The position numbers and the translations under genes were made by a program. DNA of 62,482 nt from NCBI GenBank assembly GCA_028692715.1, contig JAQUWU010000030.1, positions 1 through 62,482 of the forward strand, given 5' to 3'. The DNA is from Paludibacter sp. Lineage in GTDB: Bacteria; Bacteroidota; Bacteroidia; Bacteroidales; Paludibacteraceae. The notes beneath the pieces were generated by a model. That model was not told the origin of the DNA. It ran no database searches and saw nothing but the letters and a program-made list of their open reading frames with translations. This document shows positions 1-7,496 of this stretch, in pieces. How positions within the stretch are numbered: position 1 is the first letter of the stretch; each line of letters begins with the position of its first letter.

Positions 1-730
1 TGGCATTCGTCCAAATTGTATTTTCACTGCTTAATTTCCACCCCCTCTTTTTATCCGTACCTTTTTCTTTATGGTACATATAAGGAGAAGGCACACCTTC
101 GGTATTAAAAATCACAGCAATTTGCGTCGGGGTTTCACCCTCACAAGCGAGCTCGAATATTCGTTTTACAACAGGTGCTGTCTCTGGATTTTGTATCAGC
201 TTATTTTTTACATTTGGAGACCGCATATAACCATACAATGGCAAAGTGCAAAGATATTCACCTTTTTGAAACTTAGATTTCTGCACTGCTCGTATTTTCT
301 GGGAAATATCTCGGCTATACATTTCATAAATCAGAGCCTTTAAACCAACGTCAATGCTTGCGGTACTACCTTTATAGTTATTGCTGTCATAATCTTCGTT
401 GACTGCAATAAACCTCACACCTAAAAAGGGAAATACTTGGTCAATGTAGTTTCCCACTTCGATAAGGTTTCTGCCAAATCTGGAAAAGTCTTTGACGATT
501 ACAACATCAATGGTTTTACCAGTCAGCTTAAGTAGTTTATTCAGTGCCGGACGCTCAAAAGTTGCTCCGCTGTATCCATCATCAATAAATTCCAAAACCT
601 CAAGTCCTTGTAGGTCTTTTTTTGTGGAGATGTAATTTCTAAGTAAATCTCTTTGATTGGAAATGCTGTTGCTTTCTCCCTCATTTGTATCCTCGTTGGA
701 TAATCTGAGGTATAACGCAATGGTTTTCAT
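1..730 (-). CDS. Large serine recombinase, third of three (3' end outside window)
   Basis: The reading frame starts with ATG at 730 and runs off the left edge, so about 243 residues are visible. It begins MKTIALYLRLSNED, with the serine-recombinase nucleophile motif YxRxS, followed by the DGYSG motif and VKDFSRFGRN, which together mark the resolvase catalytic domain. The start of the recombinase DNA-binding domain (GYMRSPN, then a VPSP motif) follows. The zinc ribbon and coiled coil should lie outside the window. Its start codon shares one base with the stop of the preceding recombinase (TAATG), so the two are translationally coupled. It should act with its two neighbours in excision and integration of the element by Ser-DNA covalent strand exchange. 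Family identity is certain from motifs; the division of labour among the three is unknown. Confidence 0.93.
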   Translation of the reverse strand, partial: MKTIALYLRLSNEDTNEGESNSISNQRDLLRNYISTKKDLQGLEVLEFIDDGYSGATFERPALNKLLKLTGKTIDVVIVKDFSRFGRNLIEVGNYIDQVFPFLGVRFIAVNEDYDSNNYKGSTASIDVGLKALIYEMYSRDISQKIRAVQKSKFQKGEYLCTLPLYGYMRSPNVKNKLIQNPETAPVVKRIFELACEGETPTQIAVIFNTEGVPSPYMYHKEKGTDKKRGWKLSSENTIWTNA

Positions 731-2409
731 TATGCAGCACCTCCCACAAACTCGGTGAGAAAAGCCAATTCATCAGAAAATTTCCATATGATTTCTACAT
801 CGTTATAGCCACTAACAATAATTTTGTCAATCATCAGTTTAATAAACTCACGACTTAATACTGTAGTATCTTTTTCTCTTCGAAAAGCCTTGATCCATTC
901 ATTTTGTGGGGATAATATTTTTTCATCTAAAGCTTGTGCTTTTCGCAAGTTGTTTTTGGCTTCTTCCAGTTCCTCAGCCTGTTTTAAATAATCGGACTTC
1001 AAGCGATTGTACTCTACCAGGTCTATAGTCCCGTCGGTGTAATTTTCAAAAAGAGCAGAGCATAACAGCAAGTTCTTAGAAATCAGCTTTTCGGTATTTA
1101 CTAAATCAATTTTTATTTTTTTCTGTTTTCTTATGTACTTTTTTGTACTTTTCAGCTTTTTCAATTTATCTTCCAATGAAAAAGTTAATTCTACTTGTAC
1201 TTTTAAACTTGAAAGAATGGCATTGATAAGCTCCGGCTCGCCCAAGCACTTTTTACTGCATTTTGAAAGCTGCAAATTGTGTGCATATTGATTACAAAGA
1301 AAGACGTAGCGTGTCTTAGAAGATTTTTTTGCATTTTTATAACGTATCATTTTTTGCCCACAATCAGCACAGAAAACTTTTCCTTTAAAGATATTCTCCT
1401 TAAATGGGTATTTTCCTCTGCTTTCATTATTTTGCTTCGCTATGCTTTCAGACATCTTTTCTAAGTTGCGAAATGTTTCTTCGTCAATAATAGGCTCATG
1501 TGTACCATAAACCACCACATACTGTTTCTTATCTTTCTTAGTAAGGGGTAACCCGTTGCAAAGGGATTCCACGGTTTTCCCCTGTGTCACATTTCCTGTA
1601 TAAGTAAAGTTATTTAAAATGCGCTTTACCATTTGTCCCTGCCACATTGTGGCTCTACCTGTTGGCACTGTTTTTTGCTTATATCGTCCACTTTGGAAGT
1701 TATACACCGATGGCGATGGAATGCTTTTTTCATTCAATTTTCTTGCAATCATAATATAACCCATGCCCTCAAGTTTCCACTTAAAAATTTCTTTTACAAT
1801 AGGTGCTGTTACAGGGTCGATTATCAAATGGTTTTTCTGATTCAGATTTTTCATATAACCATAGGGAGCAAAGGCACCGATATATTCCCCATTTTGCTGT
1901 TTCTGATGAAGAACAGTAGCCGACTTATGGGATATATCCTTTGCCACTAAGCTATTGACGATATTTTTAAGGGAACCCACCATATCATCACTACTACTAT
2001 TTTTCAGAGTATCGTAATGATCAGTGATGGCAACAAATCTTACATTCAAAAATGGAAATATCTTTTCTAGATAATAGCCTGTTTCAATGTAGTTTCTGCC
2101 AAAACGAGATAAATCCTTCACTACGATACAATCTATCTTTCGATCTCTCACATCGTCCATCATCTGCTCAAAGGCTGGTCTTTGAAAGTTTGTACCTGTG
2201 AAACCATTATCTTTGTAAATGGAGTACAGTTTCATATCCTTTTGAGCATTGACAAACTGCTCCACCATATATTGTTGTGTTTCAATAGTTTCACTGCTGT
2301 TTGTACCACTATCCTCTATAGAAAGACGGATATAAATTGCTGTATTATAAATGTGTTCTATTGGTTCCAAAATCTCCTGAGCCTTGTTTTTTCTACTTAC
2401 TCGTGCCAT
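730..2409 (-). CDS. Large serine recombinase, second of three
   Basis: A 559-residue protein of normal length for the large serine recombinase family. The N-terminal catalytic domain has AIYIRLSIEDS (Ser nucleophile at about residue 30) and VVKDLSRFGRN. A recombinase domain with IPSPSVY follows. A zinc ribbon starts at FCADCGQKM (about residue 345) with further cysteines near FLCN and CSKKC, and then comes a Lys/Glu-rich coiled coil that in this family controls directionality. The start follows the stop of the upstream recombinase by one base, with AAGGAGG overlapping the end of that gene. Expected role is site-specific integration or excision of the conjugative element. Product family is sure; its specific att site cannot be read from this window. 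Confidence 0.95.
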   Translation of the reverse strand: MARVSRKNKAQEILEPIEHIYNTAIYIRLSIEDSGTNSSETIETQQYMVEQFVNAQKDMKLYSIYKDNGFTGTNFQRPAFEQMMDDVRDRKIDCIVVKDLSRFGRNYIETGYYLEKIFPFLNVRFVAITDHYDTLKNSSSDDMVGSLKNIVNSLVAKDISHKSATVLHQKQQNGEYIGAFAPYGYMKNLNQKNHLIIDPVTAPIVKEIFKWKLEGMGYIMIARKLNEKSIPSPSVYNFQSGRYKQKTVPTGRATMWQGQMVKRILNNFTYTGNVTQGKTVESLCNGLPLTKKDKKQYVVVYGTHEPIIDEETFRNLEKMSESIAKQNNESRGKYPFKENIFKGKVFCADCGQKMIRYKNAKKSSKTRYVFLCNQYAHNLQLSKCSKKCLGEPELINAILSSLKVQVELTFSLEDKLKKLKSTKKYIRKQKKIKIDLVNTEKLISKNLLLCSALFENYTDGTIDLVEYNRLKSDYLKQAEELEEAKNNLRKAQALDEKILSPQNEWIKAFRREKDTTVLSREFIKLMIDKIIVSGYNDVEIIWKFSDELAFLTEFVGGAA

Positions 2410-2410
2410 A

Positions 2411-4072
2411 CTATACCGCCTCCTTCACTTTATTTCGAGGCGATAGTTCTTTTTCCATACTTTGAATGAAAGAAAGAGCAAGGTCAAAGTTATACTGATA
2501 TTTAAAGCTAATCTCAAGCCTTTTATCGTCATACACCGTTATTTTATCAATGAGGTTGACGGCTATTTTTCGGTCAATAGCGTCGATATTTTGGTAGAGC
2601 TTAAATTTCTCTATCCATAAAGTTTCCTGAGTACGATTTAGCACCAGTTTATCAATTTCTTCCTTTAAATTTGCAATTGCAACCTCTGCAGATTGTTGCT
2701 TTTCATCATAAACCGATTTCAAACGAAGATACTCGTTTTTATCCAGGATACCATCAGAAAGATTTTCAAATAGAGCTGTTTTTAAATGCTCATATCGTGT
2801 TACCTCATCTTCCTTGCTGATAATTTGAACATTCAATTTCTTTACATTAATGCTTTTGTAAGGCAGAGTATCAATATATTTTAATATTCTTTCCATCTCT
2901 ACAATGTTTGCAATGTGTTGTCTTAACGCAACCAAAACTCCATCGGTAATGGCTGTATCACTGATACGATGGCTTGTACATTTCTTGGTAGTCCTATTTT
3001 TGCCACACATATAGTAAAAATAGGTTTTTCCATTCTTGCACACACTGCTGCGAATAAGCTGATTGCCACAATCAGCACAGTAGAGAAGTCCCGAAAAGGT
3101 ATACACCTCGGTTTTGTTTGGAGCAACCCTTGTATCACTATTTAAGAGTTCATTAACTACGACAAATTCCTCGTTTGTGATAATAGGTTCATGATTATTT
3201 TCAATCCTTATCCATTCATCACTTGGCTTTGTTACCGTCTTTTTCACCTTATGATTGGGGGTGGTGCGTTTGCCCTGCACCAGTGTGCCTACATAAAATT
3301 CATTTTTCAGTATGCGCCCAATAGCCACAGCCGACCATTTTGCTTTTGCATTGGTTTGAAAACTTGTTTGATATTCCATACCACAGAATTTTTTATATTC
3401 CATAGGGGACAGAACATCCAGTTCATTCAGCTTGTCGGCTATCCTCTGCTGACTTTGTCCCTCCACTTTCCATTTGAAAATATCACGGACAATATCAGCG
3501 GCATAATCATCTATCACAAGTTTATGTCTATCTTCGGGGTGCTTAAAATATCCATAAACAGCAAAAGAGCCAATGAAATCGCCCTTTTTGCGTTTGATTT
3601 CCAACTGGCTCCGAACCTTTATCGAAATATCACGCAAATAAGCATCGTTTATCAAACTGAGAAAAGGCAGTAAAATATTATCACTTTGACTTCGACCATT
3701 GATACTATCAAAGTTTTCATTGATAGATATCACTCTAACACCCAAAGCAGGAAACACTTGATCTATGTATTTTCCCACTTCCACAAAGTTACGACCAAAG
3801 CGTGATAAATCCTTTACCACAATGCAGTTGATAACACCATTCTCAGCATCTTCAATCATTTTCTTTACAGCAGGTCTATCAAAGTTGACACCACTGTAAC
3901 CGTCATCAATACGTTCTGAAACAACCTGGATGTCCAGCTTGTCCTTCAGATAATGATAAATCAAATCTCTTTGATTGCCGATACTGTCGCTTTCTGTTTT
4001 ATCCCCATCTTCTTTCGAAAGGCGGAGATAGATACTTGCACGATATTTTGTATCTCTATTTAATTTTTCCAT
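2411..4072 (-). CDS. Large serine recombinase, first of three
   Basis: A 553-residue large serine recombinase, promoter-proximal in the three-gene recombinase operon. SIYLRLSKEDGD holds the catalytic Ser; DDGYSGVNFDRP and VVKDLSRFGRNFVEVG complete the resolvase core. A recombinase domain, a zinc ribbon (LLYCADCGNQLIRS, then YYMCGKN and KKC) and a C-terminal coiled coil follow. Start ATG has GGAGG seven bases upstream. Two adjacent perfect hairpins lie 37-75 bases upstream in its presumed leader. It is diverged from the second and third copies rather than a recent duplicate, so this is an old three-recombinase set, as known in some clostridial ICEs. Confidence 0.95.
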   Translation of the reverse strand: MEKLNRDTKYRASIYLRLSKEDGDKTESDSIGNQRDLIYHYLKDKLDIQVVSERIDDGYSGVNFDRPAVKKMIEDAENGVINCIVVKDLSRFGRNFVEVGKYIDQVFPALGVRVISINENFDSINGRSQSDNILLPFLSLINDAYLRDISIKVRSQLEIKRKKGDFIGSFAVYGYFKHPEDRHKLVIDDYAADIVRDIFKWKVEGQSQQRIADKLNELDVLSPMEYKKFCGMEYQTSFQTNAKAKWSAVAIGRILKNEFYVGTLVQGKRTTPNHKVKKTVTKPSDEWIRIENNHEPIITNEEFVVVNELLNSDTRVAPNKTEVYTFSGLLYCADCGNQLIRSSVCKNGKTYFYYMCGKNRTTKKCTSHRISDTAITDGVLVALRQHIANIVEMERILKYIDTLPYKSINVKKLNVQIISKEDEVTRYEHLKTALFENLSDGILDKNEYLRLKSVYDEKQQSAEVAIANLKEEIDKLVLNRTQETLWIEKFKLYQNIDAIDRKIAVNLIDKITVYDDKRLEISFKYQYNFDLALSFIQSMEKELSPRNKVKEAV

Positions 4073-4108
4073 TTTGAAACCTCCATTATGTACCCGGAAA
4101 AGTCAGGA

Positions 4109-4146
4109 CGATTGCATGGCAATCGGCATTTTCCAAAGGGAAAATG
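4109..4146. promoter_or_regulatory. Twin hairpins upstream of recombinase operon
   Basis: Two perfect inverted repeats stand side by side: CGATTGC-ATG-GCAATCG at 4109-4125 and CATTTTCC-AAAG-GGAAAATG at 4127-4146. They lie in the presumed leader of the minus-strand recombinase operon. Neither is followed by a clear T-run on the minus strand, so an attenuator, operator or RNA control element is more likely than a simple terminator. Confidence 0.5.
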
Positions 4147-4267
4147 TACTGAGTAAATGTAATTCCCCAAAAACATTCACAATGGATTTTCAAAGGTTTG
4201 CTTATTTGCTTTTAAAAATATCACTTTAAAGCGATAAAGTCAACATGATTCCATTGCATTTTAAAAA

Positions 4268-4519
4268 TTACATCGTCGCAAGATAATGCTCCAATCTATC
4301 CTCTAAAGTTGTCGATGTGTTTTCGGCAAAGGATACCTTTACTACCAAATCACCGCATTTGTAGCAATACGGGTTACCAATTTGCTCAATAAAGCTACGT
4401 AGTCGTTCCTCTTTCGAAAGTGCTGTATCTACAACAACATCGTTAATATCTTTGAGTGTAGAACGGTCAACGGTTCTCACGTCTACTTGTTTCATTGCTT
4501 CAAAATCAATGCCATTCAT
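4268..4519 (-). CDS. Small conserved ICE protein, DUF6870-like
   Basis: An 83-residue acidic protein starting MNGIDFEAMKQVDVRTVDR. I chose the ATG at 4519 over an upstream one because GGAGG sits eight bases before it. It contains NPYCYKCGDLVVKVSF, with a CxxC that could bind a metal, and a C-terminal LEDRLEHYLATM helix. The layout (VDVRTVDR, then ALSKEERLRSFI, then NPYCYKCG) matches, from memory, the DUF6870 family found in mobile elements of Firmicutes. Function is unknown. It sits between the sigma-like regulator and the recombinases, so it may belong to the excision or regulation module. Confidence 0.75.
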   Translation of the reverse strand: MNGIDFEAMKQVDVRTVDRSTLKDINDVVVDTALSKEERLRSFIEQIGNPYCYKCGDLVVKVSFAENTSTTLEDRLEHYLATM

Positions 4520-5213
4520 ATTTATAACCTCCAAATCTTTTTCGTTTCTTAATCAAATACAACACTATGCCCCACAAGAAATCATTCACTTGTGGGGGCA
4601 AGTCTTGCATCTCACCATATACAAAAGGCAGAATATTTGTGTTTATTCAAAAATAACATTAACTGCCTTTTGTAGTACTTTTTTATATTAAGCTGTATCG
4701 TATTATCGGATAATGGGTATCTGAAAGAAATCAGACCACGGAAGATGGCTTTTGCAAAGCAAAAGTACTGAAGGATTATCCTACTGCTCGCCCCCGATAC
4801 GGGAGTATAGAAGTTAGCTTACAGGTTTATTCACCAAAAATGATAATGTAAGCTGCATTATTCCGCCGATAGGTGTTATGACAGGTGACTAAGCTGTCCA
4901 CCATATTCGCAGAATATCCCTTTTACCGTTGGACACGGATTGATGTTTTACTTTACTTGTGGTCTTGGCATATTACACAGAACCACTGTTTTTAGAAGTC
5001 CATAGACTTATCGCTCATACCCTTTGATGTTATCTTGTTTACAAGACGAAAAACCTTGCAGGGGGTCTTGACGGTCTTACTTCAGTGCTCACACAAGTAA
5101 AGCAAAAACTTCTATACCGATATTCAATTTTCAAGCTGCAACGAGAGAATGAACCTATGTAAATATATCCCTCTACTATATAGGACAGAAGTAGAGCCAT
5201 TTTGAAGTATGTT
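4520..5213. other. Gene-free interval with structured DNA
   Basis: About 690 bases without a convincing gene on either strand. It holds a hairpin with nine-base arms at 4570-4597 (CCCCACAAG / CTTGTGGGG) and an eleven-base inverted repeat ACAAAAGGCAG (4621-4631) / CTGCCTTTTGT (4663-4673). The rest has small stems such as CTTTTGC-AAA-GCAAAAG near 4749. It separates the sigma-like gene from the DUF6870-like gene and probably carries the promoter of the recombinase side and possibly a non-coding RNA. Nothing more specific is visible. Confidence 0.4.
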
Positions 5214-5624
5214 TTATAAAGAATTTTTTAAATCATCCAATTTTTTGATTACAGTATCAACTGAAAATTTCACTGCTCTTTCTGAGCAATGTTCTTTTGC
5301 TGCAATCTCTGTAAAGGTATAACCTAAAATACGATTGAGATAAAATCTTCTTTGCTGAACAGGGGTGCAGCTTTTAATCACATCAACAGCGGATTTTAAT
5401 TCTTGCCTTTGCATAGCTCGTTCTTCCAAAGATACTGTGCGAAGACTATGTAAATATCCAGCAATATCACTTTCCACATCTTCATCAGATGCGTGTCTTT
5501 CTTTCTCTTTACGTAAACGCTCAATCTCTTTTTGTTCTTCTTCAAAAAGTTCAAATATTTCAACAGAAACCTTAACCCTTATTTCTCTTCCCTGCGATTT
5601 TGTTATCGTTACATAAAATGACAT
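5214..5624 (-). CDS. Sigma-70 region 4-like transcription regulator
   Basis: A 136-residue protein, if started at the ATG at 5624, which has GGAGG eight bases upstream. The longer frame back to 5687 lacks a site. The C-terminal half has VIKSCTPVQQRRFYLNRIL followed by GYTFTEIAAKEHCSERAVKF, a helix-turn-helix of the sigma-70 region 4 kind, and ends with a helix KKLDDLKNSL. The N-terminal half is charged (EEEQKEIERLRKEKERH). Such short sigma-like proteins are common regulators in Tn916- and Tn1549-type conjugative elements, where they control the recombination or transfer genes. Which promoter it acts on is not visible. Confidence 0.82.
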   Translation of the reverse strand: MSFYVTITKSQGREIRVKVSVEIFELFEEEQKEIERLRKEKERHASDEDVESDIAGYLHSLRTVSLEERAMQRQELKSAVDVIKSCTPVQQRRFYLNRILGYTFTEIAAKEHCSERAVKFSVDTVIKKLDDLKNSL

Positions 5625-5720
5625 AGCATTTTCCTCCATTTTTTGAATTTTTTTAGAGACAAATTCAAAAAGGGAGGAGAACGACAATGAGGTACTATTC
5701 TTTTAAAGCTGAAAACAGAA

Positions 5721-5761
5721 AACAGTGCTATACCTTTAAGATAAAAAGGTATAACACTGTT
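5721..5761. promoter_or_regulatory. Long imperfect hairpin
   Basis: Sixteen-base arms at 5721-5736 and 5746-5761, with one G-U type mismatch and a nine-base loop. It lies just upstream of the sigma-like gene on the minus strand. It has no clear T-run on the minus strand, and on the plus strand it is followed only by a short T-rich stretch, so it may be a leader hairpin or a bidirectional terminator. Confidence 0.4.
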
Positions 5762-5910
5762 TGGTTTAGAATTTTCTGTTTTATTAATAACATTAATTGA
5801 TAAAATGTAGATGTATGGCACAATAACACCTCTTGGGAGGAGCTATTCTTGCCCTTGGCGGTCATCCTAAGATGGCTGTCATAATTCCTCAGTTACAACC
5901 TATATGGCAT

Positions 5911-5954
5911 AAAAAAAAGCAGTGTCGGGAGCTTATTTCAAGCACCAGCACTGC
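5911..5954 (-). terminator. Rho-independent terminator
   Basis: On the minus strand a GC-rich imperfect stem (GCAGTGCTGGTGCTT / AAGCTCCCGACACTGC, internal mismatches) is followed directly by eight T residues. The only gene remnant it could serve is the truncated frame ending at 6098, about 145 bases upstream, so it is probably the leftover terminator of that lost gene and marks the cargo edge. Confidence 0.7.
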
Positions 5955-6097
5955 CTTCTCATTTTTATAATTTGCCTTATTTCAAAATCTTTTACACCAA
6001 TACAATCCCTAACTCAAGCATTGGACACGGGGTTAGCTGTCTCATAGGAATAAAGATAGCATTCAATAGCCTGAAAGCTTACCAGTTAATATATCAC

Positions 6098-6220
6098 TTA
6101 ATAGCCATGATCGAAATGCTTCCATTGTCCACCGTGATCTCTTACTAATATCCATTTCCAATTTGAGTAAGTGCTATTGGGATTCAATGAGCCATCGCCT
6201 CCAGAAAAATCAACATCAAA
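6098..6220 (-). pseudogene. C-terminal remnant of an unidentified protein
   Basis: A 40-codon minus-strand tail starting FDVDFSGGDG, then SNWKWILVRDHGGQWKHFDH and ending GY before TAA at 6098-6100. It has no start codon. The composition (aromatic, glycine-rich, WKWILVRDH...QWKHFDHGY) looks like the conserved end of a secreted or membrane-associated protein of clostridia, but I cannot name the family. It is broken at 6220, two bases from the next fragment on the opposite strand. Confidence 0.6.
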
Positions 6221-6222
6221 CG

Positions 6223-6468
6223 ATGGAAGCAAAAGTAAATGATAAAGTCATGATGTTAGATGTACCTGCAACAATTATTGATGGAAGAACTGTTGTACCT
6301 GTAAGATTTGTAGCTGAAGCTACAGGTGCAGATGTAGAATGGGATGGTTCAACTCGCACTTTAGTTATTGATACGAAAATAGAAAATATTAATACTTTTA
6401 GTGGTAATGTGGAAAATGTAGAGATAAAATCAGTCGGTTCAAATATCTTTTCCCAGGGAGTGCAATAA
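6223..6468 (+). pseudogene. Copper amine oxidase N-terminal-like domain remnant
   Basis: The plus-strand frame reads MEAKVNDKVMMLDVPATI, then DGRTVVPVRFVAEATGADVE, the signature of the copper amine oxidase N-terminal-like (stalk) domain seen in many secreted clostridial proteins. The stretch after it (about 30 residues) ends with a normal stop and a hairpin. No signal peptide or enzymatic domain is present, and the homology starts exactly at the breakpoint, so this is the 3' end of a larger gene. It is the only well-supported plus-strand coding remnant in the left half of the window. Confidence 0.75.
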
Positions 6469-6503
6469 AACTTTCAAACTTGTTGTAGTTTGAAAGCTTT
6501 ATT
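6464..6503 (+). terminator. Terminator after the copper amine oxidase-like remnant
   Basis: A 17-base near-perfect inverted repeat (AATAAAACTTTCAAACT, loop TGTTGT, AGTTTGAAAGCTTTATT) overlaps the stop codon. It is A/T-rich on both sides and could work in both directions. Confidence 0.55.
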
Positions 6504-6517
6504 GTGAACAATTATTG

Positions 6518-6556
6518 GGTTACGTATCTTTAATTCATCCATAAAGATACGTAACC
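6518..6556. promoter_or_regulatory. Perfect 15-bp inverted repeat
   Basis: GGTTACGTATCTTTA and its exact reverse complement are separated by nine bases. It lies 100 bases downstream of the end of the minus-strand biosynthetic operon. There is no T-run, so it may be an operator, a processing hairpin or the mark of a lost element end. Confidence 0.5.
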
Positions 6557-6656
6557 GATTGATTAATAATGGTACATTTTGCCTTTCAAAATTTTTATTT
6601 CCCTGTACATTTAGATGTTCAAGTCTCTAACTTGATTCGTTATAAATCTGACAATA

Positions 6657-7496
6657 TCATAGTTCTTTTAGCAAAAGTTCTTTCAATTGACTATAAACGT
6701 TTTCCAGTTTTCCTGATACGCTAATAATCATTGAAGCACCGTCAATAAAATTAACCATTTTTGTATTATACTGCTCAATAATTTTCTTGCCTACAAATTT
6801 TTCTACTTGTATTTGCTCCACTTGTGTAAAAAAATCATCGCTCAAATATTTAGTAATATGTCCCAAATTTCCGTTTAAATACTGACTATTATCAATTAGT
6901 TGACAAGTATCGACTTTACTTTGCAAATCAACATCTATTAAGAAGTAACTATTCTTATTCTGTACACCTCCTAAATTTTCAACATACGAGTTAGCACAAT
7001 TACTCAAATTTTGTTGATTGTTATTCCTGCTACTTTTTACAGACAGGACTGTATTACCAGTTACAAATTGTTCCGATACAATGACATGATCATCACCTAC
7101 GACCGAAATCTTTTCTTGCCAGCTACTCAACAGGTTTGCTAAAGTGGATTTTCCCGATCCCGAATTACCTAATATATATATATGTTTCGTATCAGTTGTA
7201 ATCATAGCTGCATGCAATGGTAAAGAATTGCACATTACACAATAAGCATCACTAACAATCCTAAGTATATAACTCATCTGAAAAGTAGAATACATACTAT
7301 TAATAATCACAATCTTTTTCTCCCAATCAATAAAAGATTGCCTCTGTTCAATTCTAAGATCAAGGAAATGTTCAGGACTATTTTCGATAATTTGATAACT
7401 TAACTTGGTCTTTAAATATTCAGATTGGATTAGCTCTTGCTCGAATTTATTTTCTGGAGTTATATATAAAACACTATGATAATAATTAAATTTCAT
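6657..7496 (-). CDS. HPr kinase-like P-loop protein
   Basis: A 279-residue protein. Its centre reads LPLHAAMITTD, then YILGNSGSGKSTLANLL (Walker A at about residues 113-122), then SVVGDDHVIVSE. This is the arrangement of the HprK C-terminal kinase domain (HA..., GxSGxGKS, then DD). The N-terminal 90 residues resemble the accessory domain of the stand-alone HprK-like proteins that accompany peptide and small-molecule biosynthetic genes, not the dimerising domain of true HPr kinase. The usual HPr-binding signature is not obvious, so the substrate is probably not HPr. Its start lies inside the end of the radical-SAM gene (11-base overlap), and it is the last gene of the operon. Likely an ATP-dependent kinase or phosphorylase for a product of the pathway. 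Confidence 0.72.
   Translation of the reverse strand: MKFNYYHSVLYITPENKFEQELIQSEYLKTKLSYQIIENSPEHFLDLRIEQRQSFIDWEKKIVIINSMYSTFQMSYILRIVSDAYCVMCNSLPLHAAMITTDTKHIYILGNSGSGKSTLANLLSSWQEKISVVGDDHVIVSEQFVTGNTVLSVKSSRNNNQQNLSNCANSYVENLGGVQNKNSYFLIDVDLQSKVDTCQLIDNSQYLNGNLGHITKYLSDDFFTQVEQIQVEKFVGKKIIEQYNTKMVNFIDGASMIISVSGKLENVYSQLKELLLKEL

Noticed and set aside
3191-3673. Plus-strand 160-codon open frame
   Set aside because: Antisense to the first serine recombinase, rich in Phe/Ile/His as expected for a shadow frame.
5609-5821. 70-codon minus-strand frame beginning MPYIYILSIN
   Set aside because: It overlaps the start of the sigma-like gene and the long hairpin in another frame and shows no protein-like pattern.
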